A DNA stretch of 64,000 bases, from positions 241,170-305,169 of the forward strand of contig NZ_WIXJ01000003.1 in NCBI RefSeq assembly GCF_009617575.1, read 5' to 3'. A program made the position numbers and the translations under genes. Within the stretch, counting starts at the first letter, position 1. The number at the start of each line of letters is the position of its first letter. Source of the stretch: Rhodocyclus gracilis. GTDB lineage: Bacteria > Pseudomonadota > Gammaproteobacteria > Burkholderiales > Rhodocyclaceae. Below, one piece after another: positions 29,712-39,990 of the stretch. The notes below the pieces were generated by a model, which saw only the letters and a list, made by a program, of their open reading frames with translations, was not told the origin of the DNA and did not search any database.

Positions 29712-30809
29712 TTAGCGACCAAATACGCCGCTCGCCGCATGCGGTGCGCCGCGCCAGAGTTGGGGCGGGGCGTCCACCGTGGCGCCGAGCGCGGCGGCGG
29801 CGTGCCAGGGCCAGCGCGGGTTCCAGAGGATGCCGCGCGCCAGGGCGACGAGGTCGGCGTCGCCATCGGCGATGACGGCGTCGGCCTGATGTGGCTCGGT
29901 GATGAGGCCGACCGCAATGGTCGTCAGGCCGGTTTCGGCCTTGACCCTGCGTGCGAACGGCAGCTGGTAGCCCGGCGCGACGGGAATCGATTGCGCCGCA
30001 GAGAGCCCGCCACTGGAAACATGGAGGAAGTCGGCGCCCCGCGCTTTCAGGGCGCGCGCCAGCGCCAGCGTCTGCTCGATGTCCCAGCCGCCGGCCACCC
30101 AGTCGTCGGCGGAAACGCGCAGGCCCAGCGCTTTTTCTGCCGGCCAGACGGCGCGAACGGCGTCGAATACTTCCAGCGGGAAGCGCAGGCGGTTTTCCAG
30201 CGAGCCTCCGTAGTTGTCCTGTCGGAGGTTGCTCAGCGGCGACAGGAATTCGTGCAGCAGGTAGCCATGTGCGGCGTGGATTTCGATGATGTCGATACCC
30301 AGCGCATCGGCGCGTCGTGCAGCATCGGCAAAGGCCGTGCGCAGACGCGCCAGCCCGGCCGTGTCGAGGGCAGTCGGTGGCGTGTCGCCGTCGTTGAAAG
30401 CGAGTGCCGACGGGGCGAGCGTCGGCCAGCCACCGGCCTCGGGCGGCAGTTGTCGCCCGCCGCGCCAGGGGGCTTCGCAACTGGCTTTGCGCCCGGCGTG
30501 CGCGAGCTGGATCGCCAGCGGCATCGTCGAGTAGTGGCGCACGGCGGCGAGCACCGGCGCCCAGGCGTCGGCGCAGGCGTCGTCCCAGAGGCCCGGGCAA
30601 TACGGCGTGATGCGGCCTTCCGGCGCGACTGCCGTGGCTTCGATGATGAGCAGGCCGGCGCCGCTTTGCGCCAGCGTGCCGAGATGCATGGTGTGCCAGT
30701 CGCCGACCTTGCCGTCGGTGGCGGAGTACATGCACATCGGTGCGATGACGATGCGGTTATCGAGCGTCTGCCGGCGCAGGGTGAAGGGGGAGAACAATGG
30801 ATGGCTCAT
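29712..30809 (-). CDS. NADH:flavin oxidoreductase, old yellow enzyme (YqjM-like)
   Basis: A 365-aa FMN-dependent ene-reductase with a TIM-barrel fold. The start at 30809 (MSHPLFSPFTLRRQTLDNRI) matches the family. Cys26 and Tyr28 (MCMYSATDG) are the YqjM-class flavin-modulating residues, AHAGRKAS follows, and the substrate-binding His pair sits in HAAHGYLLHEFLSP. SSGGLSAAQSIPVAPGYQ and the later GDADLVALARGILWNPRW complete the barrel. Such enzymes reduce activated C=C bonds and are often linked to oxidative stress; the true substrate is unknown. It lies 41 bases downstream of the ykgJ-like gene. Confidence 0.93.
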   Translation of the reverse strand: MSHPLFSPFTLRRQTLDNRIVIAPMCMYSATDGKVGDWHTMHLGTLAQSGAGLLIIEATAVAPEGRITPYCPGLWDDACADAWAPVLAAVRHYSTMPLAIQLAHAGRKASCEAPWRGGRQLPPEAGGWPTLAPSALAFNDGDTPPTALDTAGLARLRTAFADAARRADALGIDIIEIHAAHGYLLHEFLSPLSNLRQDNYGGSLENRLRFPLEVFDAVRAVWPAEKALGLRVSADDWVAGGWDIEQTLALARALKARGADFLHVSSGGLSAAQSIPVAPGYQLPFARRVKAETGLTTIAVGLITEPHQADAVIADGDADLVALARGILWNPRWPWHAAAALGATVDAPPQLWRGAPHAASGVFGR

Positions 30810-30850
30810 CGGGGCTCCGTCGGTCGGTGCGGGGATCGTGAGAGAACAGG

Positions 30851-31111
30851 TTAAGAGAGTGGTGCGGTGATGCGTTCGAGGTGGGCGAGATAGGACAACG
30901 CCGCGTCGCGATCTGCGCCGCACATCTCCTCCGACGCCTGCAAGCCACCACAGCAGGCCGGGCGTTCCGGTCGCTGCCACAAGCCGCAGCGCAGATCGGC
31001 GGTGAGGTTGGCGCAGGGATCGCCAGCCGCCTTGCCCGCCGGATGGCCGGGCATTGGCGTGGCGATTGAGGGGGCAATGCAGCAGGCGGCGCAGGCGGGG
31101 CGGCAATCCAT
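30851..31111 (-). CDS. YkgJ family cysteine-cluster protein
   Basis: An 86-aa Cys-rich protein. It opens MDCRPACAACCIAPSI, giving a C-x3-C-x2-CC cluster, and later has DPCANL, RCGLW, CCGGL and MCG, so nine or more Cys in all; metal or Fe-S binding is likely but not proven for this short subgroup. It is followed 41 bases later by the flavin oxidoreductase on the same strand, suggesting co-transcription, and lies 111 bases after the ScfR-type regulator. Confidence 0.85.
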   Translation of the reverse strand: MDCRPACAACCIAPSIATPMPGHPAGKAAGDPCANLTADLRCGLWQRPERPACCGGLQASEEMCGADRDAALSYLAHLERITAPLS

Positions 31112-31222
31112 GAGGGCGAGGGTGTGGGCTGAGTGAGTGCCTATTCTCGCGCGGATCGTCGCCCGCTGGCGAGGTGTCGATTCGCCAGTTCGCCGCTGCG
31201 CCGTTCGCCAGCCTGAACGCGC

Positions 31223-32650
31223 TCAGCGCAGCGGGTAGGGCGCGAAGCGACGGCGGTTTTCGTCGACGACAAGGGCGCCGCCGACAGCGGGGAAGGCGCG
31301 CTGCGGACAGACCTCGCGCGGGCAGACCTTGCAGCCGGCGCCGATGGGGGTGTAGCTCTCGCTATCGCCAAGGTTCAGCCCCTTGCTGTAGACCAGCCGC
31401 TCGGCGTGTTGCAGGTCGCAGCCAAGGCCGATGGCGAAGCGCTTGCTCGGCGCGCCGTAGCCGCCATAACCGCGCGTTACCGTGCGCGCGATCCACAGGT
31501 AGGCGCGGCCGTCGGGCATCGCCGTCAGCTGGGTGAGTACGCGTTCCGGCTGCGCAAAGGCTTCGTACACATTCCACAGCGGGCAGGTGCCGCCGATGCG
31601 CGAAAAGTGGAAATCGGTCGCCGACTGGCGCTTGGAGATGTTGCCGGCGCGGTCGACGCGCACGAAAAAGAAGGGGATGCCGCGCGCCTCGGGCCGCTGC
31701 AGCGTCGACAGGCGGTGGCAGGTAGTCTCGAACTCGACGCCGAAGGCGCGTCCGAGGCGTTCGATGTCGTAGCGCAGGGCTTCGGCGCGTTCGAGAAAGC
31801 GCGTGTAGGGCAGGATCAGCGCGCCGGCGAAGTAGTTGGCGAGACCGATGCGCGCCAGCCGCCGCGCCTCGTCGCTGGCGAGCGCGGCGCCGGCGGCGAG
31901 CGCGTCGATGCCGTCGCCGGCCTCGAGGAAGGCGAGCTGCGTCGCCATCTGGAAAGCCTGCTGCCCCGGCGTCAGATGCGGTGACAGCGCCAGCGTGCGC
32001 GTGGCGGGGTCGAATTCGCGCTGGGCGTCGCCGCTCGCCTCGGCGGGCAGGCGGCTGCCGCGCCGTACGTCGATGCCGTGCGCCTGCCGTAGCCGCGCTT
32101 CGAGGCCGTCGGCCATCTCGCCGGGGCGCAGCTGCCAGGCGTCGGCGAAGCCTTCGGCGAGGCGGTCGAGTTCGTCGATGTGGTTGTGCCGCGCGTAGAA
32201 GAAATCGCGCACTTCCTCGAAGGGTTGTCGCGTGGCCAGTGGCTGCTCGCTGCGGTCAAGCCCCATGCGTGCCGCCCAGGCCGCTTCGCGCTCCTGCGCT
32301 TCCTGCTGGCGTCGGGCGAGCGTCAGCAGTGTGCGCGCCACACCCGGCATGCCGGCAGCGAGTTCGCGGATCTCGGCCTGCGAGACCGGCTCGCCGGCAC
32401 CGTGTTCGCGAAAGGCTTCCTGCAGATCGGCGATCAGCCGCGCCTCGTCATTCTCGGAAAAAAGCTGCACGTCGACGCCGAATACGGCGTTCAGCCGCAG
32501 CAGCACCGGCACGGTGAGCGGGCGCTGGTTCTGCTCGAGCTGGTTGAGGTAGCTCGGCGAGAGTTCAAGCGCGCGCGCCAGTGCCACTTGCGTGAGGCCG
32601 CGCTCCTCGCGCAGACGTTTCAGGCGCACGCCCATGAAGGTCTTTTTCAT
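31223..32650 (-). CDS. ScfR-type short-chain fatty acyl regulator (XRE HTH + IrrE-like)
   Basis: A 475-aa transcription factor. The N-terminal HTH_3 domain (residues about 8-65: RLKRLREERGLTQVALARAL, then YLNQLEQNQRPL) binds DNA. The middle (about 180-300) resembles an IrrE/M78 fold lacking an obvious HExxH. The C-terminal ScfR domain carries a conserved cysteine group (GAGCKVCPREVCPQ). Relatives regulate propionyl/acetyl-CoA metabolism such as the methylcitrate cycle; no such enzyme genes are next to it here. It is divergent from the small ORF and gntR, sharing a 148-bp region with three TTCGCA sites, which I infer to be its operators. Confidence 0.9.
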   Translation of the reverse strand: MKKTFMGVRLKRLREERGLTQVALARALELSPSYLNQLEQNQRPLTVPVLLRLNAVFGVDVQLFSENDEARLIADLQEAFREHGAGEPVSQAEIRELAAGMPGVARTLLTLARRQQEAQEREAAWAARMGLDRSEQPLATRQPFEEVRDFFYARHNHIDELDRLAEGFADAWQLRPGEMADGLEARLRQAHGIDVRRGSRLPAEASGDAQREFDPATRTLALSPHLTPGQQAFQMATQLAFLEAGDGIDALAAGAALASDEARRLARIGLANYFAGALILPYTRFLERAEALRYDIERLGRAFGVEFETTCHRLSTLQRPEARGIPFFFVRVDRAGNISKRQSATDFHFSRIGGTCPLWNVYEAFAQPERVLTQLTAMPDGRAYLWIARTVTRGYGGYGAPSKRFAIGLGCDLQHAERLVYSKGLNLGDSESYTPIGAGCKVCPREVCPQRAFPAVGGALVVDENRRRFAPYPLR

Positions 32651-32661
32651 CGGATGTTCAC

Positions 32662-32750
32662 AAGATTCGCAGAAAAACGCATTCGGGTTCGCAAAACTAC
32701 GCCATTTCAGGTCTTTATGGCGTTTTTACGTTGCGTATATTGCGAATCTT
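32662..32750. promoter_or_regulatory. Three TTCGCA operator-like sites between scfR and the small ORF
   Basis: AAGATTCGCA at 32662-32671 and its exact complement TGCGAATCTT at 32741-32750 form a 10-bp inverted repeat across the divergent gap. A third core, TTCGCAAAA, is at 32688-32696, 22 bases (two helix turns) from the first. The arrangement fits cooperative binding by a dimeric repressor, most simply the adjacent ScfR-type protein. Confidence 0.6.
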
Positions 32751-32798
32751 CTGTCGCGCTGGCAAGCGATATTGGCGTTTTTTTCAGAGGAGTCTGCG

Positions 32799-32993
32799 AT
32801 GTTCGTTAATCCCTATTTTTACTGCGAGGCGGCATTCGGGCCGCTGCCCGACAGCCCGGCGGCTGACGGCGTGGACGGCGCGCCTGTGTCAGGCGTGATT
32901 CCGGGTGATGCGCGGGCGCTGGAACTGGCTCCAGCGGGCGCGACGCTGGCGACGACCGCGCCGCAGGCCACCGCCGCCGGGGATCTCGCGTGA
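32799..32993 (+). CDS. Small ORF of 64 codons, unknown
   Basis: It opens at 32799 with a good Shine-Dalgarno (AGAGGAG, 6 bases before ATG) and begins MFVNPYFYCEAAFGPLPDSP; the remainder is Ala/Gly/Pro/Thr-rich and ends QATAAGDLA. Its TGA overlaps the GTG start of the gntR gene (GTGA), so it is translationally coupled to it. No family is recognised. The aromatic N-terminus is unlike the low-complexity rest. It could be a leader-type ORF feeding ribosomes to gntR, or a true small protein. It sits just downstream of the TTCGCA operator cluster. Confidence 0.55.
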   Translation: MFVNPYFYCEAAFGPLPDSPAADGVDGAPVSGVIPGDARALELAPAGATLATTAPQATAAGDLA

Positions 32994-33802
32994 GCGGCGC
33001 AGACGATATCGCCGAGGCACTGCCCGGCGCCCGCGAACTCGATGTATGCCTCGCGGCCTCGTTGCGCGAGCGCATGTTCGAGCATCGCTTGCGCCCCGGC
33101 GCGGCGCTGGACGAGGCATCGCTCAGCCGTCATTACGGCGTGTCGCGCGCGTCACTGCGCGCGGCCCTGCAACGGCTCGCCACCGACGGACTGCTGCGGC
33201 CGGCCGGCGAGGGCTTTGCCGTCAGTGCGCTGGCGCGTGACGACCTCGCCTGTCTGTGCGAACAGTTCGTGCAGATCGAGTGCCACCTGCTCTGCCGGCT
33301 GGCGGCGCGCTCGTCCGAGGCGCTGGTGGCCGTGCTCGAAGATTGCCGGCGCGCCGCCGCGCAGGGGGCCGTCGTCGGTAACGCGGCAGATGGCACGGCG
33401 ACTGGCGAGGAGTCCATCGTCGCGGCACAGCGCTGGCTGACGTGTTTGCGTCGCGCGGCGGCAGCGGGCGGGGCGCCGGTGTTCGCGTTGCTTGCCGCGC
33501 AGTTGCGCCGGCAACTACGGCTGGCGCTTGGGCCGGCATGGCCCGCCATCGAGCGCGCCGCCGTGCTCGACTTGCGTGTGCCGTTTGGCAGCGCGCTACT
33601 TCAGCGCCGCGACGATGAGATCGAGCGCCTGTGTCGCATGCAGGGGAGGGCGCTGCTGGCGGCGCTTGAGGCGACGATGGACGTTACCAGCAGCGGCGCT
33701 GGCGGCCGGGTCGCCACCGCCGCAGGCGAGGCATTGCCACGCGGCGCTCACTCACGGTTGGGGCAGGGCAAGGTTCCCGTCGATAGCCCGCTGCGACGTT
33801 AG
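32990..33802 (+). CDS. GntR family transcriptional regulator
   Basis: A 270-aa regulator starting at GTG 32990. The N-terminal winged helix is clear (LRERMFEHRLRPGAALDEAS, then LSRHYGVSRASLRAALQRLA). The C-terminal part is all-helical and resembles an FCD-type effector domain (DDLACLCEQFVQIECHLLCR) but lacks an evident metal-binding His set. Ala/Gly-rich tails suggest a loosely conserved C-terminus. It is coupled to the small ORF upstream and converges on thiC. Targets are unknown; the divergent ScfR-type gene is the natural candidate for cross-regulation. Confidence 0.82.
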   Translation: MSGADDIAEALPGARELDVCLAASLRERMFEHRLRPGAALDEASLSRHYGVSRASLRAALQRLATDGLLRPAGEGFAVSALARDDLACLCEQFVQIECHLLCRLAARSSEALVAVLEDCRRAAAQGAVVGNAADGTATGEESIVAAQRWLTCLRRAAAAGGAPVFALLAAQLRRQLRLALGPAWPAIERAAVLDLRVPFGSALLQRRDDEIERLCRMQGRALLAALEATMDVTSSGAGGRVATAAGEALPRGAHSRLGQGKVPVDSPLRR

Positions 33803-33831
33803 ACAGAGGGCGCGCTATTGCTCCGGTGCAT

Positions 33832-33860
33832 AAAAAACCGGGCCTGATCTCGGCCCGGTT
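33832..33860 (-). terminator. Intrinsic terminator of thiC
   Basis: On the minus strand AACCGGGCC / GGCCCGGTT (9 bp, 7-nt loop) is followed by a T run, 24 bases after the thiC stop. There is no T run on the plus side, so gntR is not terminated by it. Confidence 0.9.
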
Positions 33861-33884
33861 GCGTCGCGTTGCGCGTGCCGGGGA

Positions 33885-36154
<2,270 letters not shown>

Positions 36155-37729
36155 ATGCGTTTCACTTCCATCGCTGTTGCTGTCGTCGCCATCGTCATGC
36201 CCGTGACGCTCTGCGCGGCTGCGCCGACCGGCAAGGCGACGCGCTGGCAGCCGATTCTGGTCGAGCAGGGCAAGCGCATCGAGGTCGATCGCTCGAGCAT
36301 CGCCAAGGATTCCGCCGGCAAGACGCTGGCGCTTGGGCGCATCGTCCTCGATAAGCCGATCAATGATCCCAAGACCGGAGCTTCCTACCGCATCATCGAG
36401 GCGCAGAGCCGCTACGACTGCTCCGCACGGACTTACGGCACGCTCAAGCGCACGTATTTCCGCGAAGAAGGCGAGTTGCTGCGCGAAGAAGAGGTGAAGA
36501 CCGTCCTCGACATGCCTGTCCGCTCCGGCACGCTCGATGATCGCGTGCTGCGTGAGGTGTGCCGTCCGAGTTCTCCGCAGGAAGTGCAAAAGGAGGCCAT
36601 GCGCACGGCCGCCAAGGCGGGCGAAGTCGCCGACGATCTGCGGCGGGCCAACGAAGCCTTGCTGCAAAAAGAACTGCGCCGCAGCAAGCCGGTGGCAGAG
36701 AAGCCGGCCGCAGAGAAGCCGTCCCGGGAGAAAGACCCCGTCGACAAGGCGCCCATCGAAAAAGCCGCGCTGAAGCCACTCGGCGACAAGCCGATGCCTG
36801 AGCGGGATCTTGGCGACAAGGGGCGGGCCGAGAAGATGCCGCTCGACAAGGCTGCTGCCGGCAGGGCGTCGGGCGAAAAGACCGCGGAAGAAAAAATCGC
36901 GGCGGCGAAGGAGTTGGCAGCAAAAGAGCCGGCGGCGAAGGAGTCCCCGGCGGCCAAGGCGCCACCGGTCGCTGAAGAGCCCGTCGAGACACCGCCGGCG
37001 CGGCCGCGTCGGGTGGCTCGTCCGGCGCCTCGGCCGGTGGCTGCGCATTCGGGGCACGCGGAATGGTCGTATGCCGGCGAGACCGGGCCGGAGCGCTGGG
37101 GGCAACTGCGTAGCGAATGGTCGCAATGCGCCAATGGCCGTCGCCAGTCGCCCATCGATATTCGCGACGGCATCCGCGTCGATCTCGATCCGATTGTTTT
37201 TGACTACCACCCGGCGGCGTTCTCGGTCATCGATAACGGCCATACCGTACAGACGACGCTGGCGGGCGGACAGTTGAGTCTGCTCGGCAAGGTTTATCAG
37301 CTCAAGCAGTTCCACTTTCACCGCCCGGCGGAGGAGCGCGTGAATGGTCGCGCCGCCGAAATGTCGCTGCATCTGGTGCATCAGGCGGCGGACGGCCGTC
37401 TGGCGGTCGTCGCCATCGCCCTCGAACGCGGCGCCGAAAACCCGCTGATCCAGACGGTCTGGAACCATCTGCCGCTGGAGAAGAACGAGGAAGTCTCGCC
37501 GCCCGGCTATCTCCTCGACGTCAACGGCCTGTTGCCGGCGGATCGCGCGTATTTCACCTACATGGGCTCGCTGACGACGCCGCCGTGCAGCGAAGACGTG
37601 CTCTGGCTGGTGTTGAAGCAGCCGCTAGCGGTGTCGGCCGATCAGATCGCCATCTTTGCCCGCCTCTATCCGGACAATGCGCGGCCGGTGCAGCCGACGA
37701 GCGCTCGCCTGATCAAGGAATCCCGCTAG
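36155..37729 (+). CDS. Exported alpha-carbonic anhydrase with N-terminal adhesin-E-like domain
   Basis: A 524-aa periplasmic or surface protein. A signal peptide (MRFTSIAVAVVAIVMPVTLC, cleavage near residue 22) leads to a domain of about 110 residues (RWQPILVEQGKRIEVDRSSI; SYRIIEAQSRYDCSARTYGT) resembling the surface-adhesin E fold. A Lys/Ala/Glu/Pro-rich linker spans about 165-305. The C-terminal alpha-type carbonic anhydrase has zinc ligands His387 and His389 (FHFHRPAEE) and His406 (MSLHLVH), plus SLTTPPCSED. It would interconvert CO2 and bicarbonate. The start at 36155 gives a clean signal peptide; an ATG 11 codons upstream does not. Confidence 0.88.
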   Translation: MRFTSIAVAVVAIVMPVTLCAAAPTGKATRWQPILVEQGKRIEVDRSSIAKDSAGKTLALGRIVLDKPINDPKTGASYRIIEAQSRYDCSARTYGTLKRTYFREEGELLREEEVKTVLDMPVRSGTLDDRVLREVCRPSSPQEVQKEAMRTAAKAGEVADDLRRANEALLQKELRRSKPVAEKPAAEKPSREKDPVDKAPIEKAALKPLGDKPMPERDLGDKGRAEKMPLDKAAAGRASGEKTAEEKIAAAKELAAKEPAAKESPAAKAPPVAEEPVETPPARPRRVARPAPRPVAAHSGHAEWSYAGETGPERWGQLRSEWSQCANGRRQSPIDIRDGIRVDLDPIVFDYHPAAFSVIDNGHTVQTTLAGGQLSLLGKVYQLKQFHFHRPAEERVNGRAAEMSLHLVHQAADGRLAVVAIALERGAENPLIQTVWNHLPLEKNEEVSPPGYLLDVNGLLPADRAYFTYMGSLTTPPCSEDVLWLVLKQPLAVSADQIAIFARLYPDNARPVQPTSARLIKESR

Positions 37730-37779
37730 GTCCGGTTCGTGGCCTCCTCGACGCTCCGCCGCTCCTTGGTGTTTGAGTC

Positions 37780-39183
37780 TCAGCGGCCCAGCGCTTCGCC
37801 GAGGAAGCGTTCGAGGCGTGGGTCGGTCGCGTAGGCGACGTTGAAGCGAATCCACGGTGAGGGCTGCGTTTGTGGCCGGAAGATGCTGCCCGGCGCCAGC
37901 ATGATGCCGGCGTCGGCAGCGCGGCGGGCGAGCGGCGTCGCATCGCTGATGCCGGGCGTGCGCGCCCAGACGAACATGCCGCCTTTCGGCTCCGTATCGA
38001 TCCGCATGCCGCAGCGTTCGAGCAGGCGCAAGGTCTGCTCGGTGACCATCGCCAGCCGGCCTTGCACGCGGTCGACGAATTTGCGGTACGGGCCTTCGGT
38101 CAGCATCTGGTAGACGAGGCGTTCGGAAAACTCCGAGGTCGACACGCAGGAGACGATTTTCACGTCGGTGAGCCGCGCCATCAGTGCCGGCGCCGCCGCG
38201 AAGAAGCCGACCCGCAGACAGCCGGAAAGCGTCTTCGAGAAGCTGCCGATGTAGATCGTCCGGCGCAGCAGGTCGAGTTGCGCGAGGCGTGTGGCTGCGC
38301 CGGGGTGCAGGTCGCCGTAGGTGTCGTCTTCGACGATCAGGAAATCGTGCTGTTCGGCCAGTTGCAGGACACGAAAGGCGTTCGCTGGCGCGAGGCTGCC
38401 CGAGGTCGGGTTGTGCAGGACGGAGTGCGTGAAGAAGGCCTTGGGGCGGTGCGTCTGCAAGAGTTCGGCCAGTGCCTCCGGGTCGGGGCCGCTGGCGGTG
38501 CGCGGCACGCCGACCAGTTGCACGCCGTACAGGCGCAGGTTGGCGAAGAGGTTCCAGTAGCCGGGGTCGTCGACCAGCACGCAGTCGCCGGCGCAGAGGA
38601 AGGTGCGGGCGACGATGTCGAGTGCCTGCGTCGCGCCGTGGGTGAGCGTGATCTGCGAAGCCGGCGCGGCGATGCCCAGTTCCGCGAGACGCAAGCTGAT
38701 CTGTTCGCGCAGCGGCGCGTAGCCTTGCGCCGTGCCATAGCCGGCGACGCGCGTATCGGCGCGGCGGGCGAGCAGGCGGATGTTGCGGCGCAGCCCTTCT
38801 TCGTCGAGCCATTCCGGTGGCAGCCAGCCGACGCCGACTTTCAGGCGGTCGCCGCTTTCTTCCAGACTTTGATAGAGCACGCCGGCGTTATCGAAGGCGC
38901 GCTCGACTTCGCCGGGGCGGTGTTCGCGGAGGCTGGCGGTCGGCCGAGGGGCGACGTAGAAGCCGGAGCCGCGCCGCGATTGCAGATAACCGAGCGCCAC
39001 CAGCCGGTCGTACGCCTCGACGACGGTAAAGCGGCTGATGTGGTGCTCATCGGCGAGGCCGCGAATCGGCGGCAGGCGCATGCCCGGCCGCAGCAGGCGG
39101 TCTTCGATGTGCTGCCGGACGCCGCCGACGATCTGATCGACGAGCGGCAGGGGCGATTCGGGGTCGAGGCGCAGGGGCAGCAT
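37780..39183 (-). CDS. MocR-type PLP-dependent transcriptional regulator/aminotransferase
   Basis: A 467-aa fusion of a GntR winged helix (about residues 10-75: GMRLPPIRGLADEHHISRFT, YLQSRRGSGFYV) and a class I aminotransferase domain. Lys317 (YIGSFSKTLSGCLRVGFF) is the expected PLP lysine, and VEDDTYGDLH holds the cofactor-binding Asp/Tyr. The start at 39183 (MLPLRLDPESPLPLVDQIV) fits the family; sequence upstream is out of family. Such proteins often regulate amino-acid, vitamin B6 or transport genes; the target is not evident from neighbours. It converges on the carbonic anhydrase gene with a 50-base gap. Confidence 0.92.
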   Translation of the reverse strand: MLPLRLDPESPLPLVDQIVGGVRQHIEDRLLRPGMRLPPIRGLADEHHISRFTVVEAYDRLVALGYLQSRRGSGFYVAPRPTASLREHRPGEVERAFDNAGVLYQSLEESGDRLKVGVGWLPPEWLDEEGLRRNIRLLARRADTRVAGYGTAQGYAPLREQISLRLAELGIAAPASQITLTHGATQALDIVARTFLCAGDCVLVDDPGYWNLFANLRLYGVQLVGVPRTASGPDPEALAELLQTHRPKAFFTHSVLHNPTSGSLAPANAFRVLQLAEQHDFLIVEDDTYGDLHPGAATRLAQLDLLRRTIYIGSFSKTLSGCLRVGFFAAAPALMARLTDVKIVSCVSTSEFSERLVYQMLTEGPYRKFVDRVQGRLAMVTEQTLRLLERCGMRIDTEPKGGMFVWARTPGISDATPLARRAADAGIMLAPGSIFRPQTQPSPWIRFNVAYATDPRLERFLGEALGR

Positions 39184-39390
39184 GGGGTGGCTCCAAGTGT
39201 GCGTTGCCGGCGCTCGACTGTACTGGTCGTTTTGCCGGTACGGTGTCACGCAGTGCGTGGTGGTGTGTTCCTTTTGTGTCCGAAAAGTGTCCGGTATTGT
39301 CTGGTCGCGGTCAATGCCCGGCATTACAGACTCCCGCCGTTGCCGGGTCTGTAGCCAATTTTCGGTACGGGCGACAGAAAGGAGTGCTCC

Positions 39391-39912
39391 ATGTTTCGTA
39401 CAGCAGCGCAGCAGATTTTGCGGTCGAGCCGGGTTCGTTGGTGCTCGGGGTTCGCGTGGCTGATGGCGGGAGGCGCCTCCTTTTTGGTCGTCGGCTGCTC
39501 CAGTGAAGCCGCCCTGCCGAAGCAGCATCTCGTCGAGTGGCAGGCGGAGCGCTTGCTGTTCGTGGCCGATGAGCGCAGCGGCAGCATTCGCGCCTTCAGT
39601 CTGGCGACGACCGCGCCGACGCCGCTGGCGTTCGCGCCGTCGCCCCGGCGGCATTCGGTGCGCGCGCTGGCGCTCGACGCCGAGCATGGGCGGCTGTGGG
39701 TGTTGGGCGGCGAGCAGGTCGAGGTGTTTGACGCGCGCCGTTTGCGTTCGCTCGGGCAGCAGCCGGCCGAGGGGGCCAGGGCTTTACGGCTCGACGGTGG
39801 CGCTGTCGTGTTGCTGGCGGACGATGGCCACGTGCTCGGCCGGGTCGAGGCCTCTGCCTTGCGCGTGGCCGCAGAGGGCGTGCCCACGGTGACGGCGGCG
39901 GCGCCCTACTGA
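39391..39912 (+). CDS. Putative lipoprotein, unknown function
   Basis: A 173-aa protein with an Arg-containing N-terminus, a hydrophobic core (GFAWLMAGGASFLVVG) and lipobox LVVGC at Cys36. The mature part has repeated short strands (RLLFVADERSGSIRAFSL; LDAEHGRLWVLGGEQVEVFD; ALRLDGGAVVLLADDGHVLG) reminiscent of part of a beta-propeller, but only three or so blades are visible, too few for a closed propeller. No family recognised. It sits alone between the MocR-type gene and a convergent HD-GYP gene. Confidence 0.65.
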   Translation: MFRTAAQQILRSSRVRWCSGFAWLMAGGASFLVVGCSSEAALPKQHLVEWQAERLLFVADERSGSIRAFSLATTAPTPLAFAPSPRRHSVRALALDAEHGRLWVLGGEQVEVFDARRLRSLGQQPAEGARALRLDGGAVVLLADDGHVLGRVEASALRVAAEGVPTVTAAAPY

Positions 39913-39990
39913 GTCGACGCTGGCGCGGCGTCGGGCCGGCGGGTGACGTGGTGCGGGCGGGATCCGGCGGGCGGGCGGAGAGCGGCGGGT

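Noticed and set aside
29457..30854. A long plus-strand frame running through the 9-bp repeat and across the flavin oxidoreductase
   Set aside because: It is open only because the repeat unit is a multiple of three and the rest is antisense to the oxidoreductase; no homology is visible.
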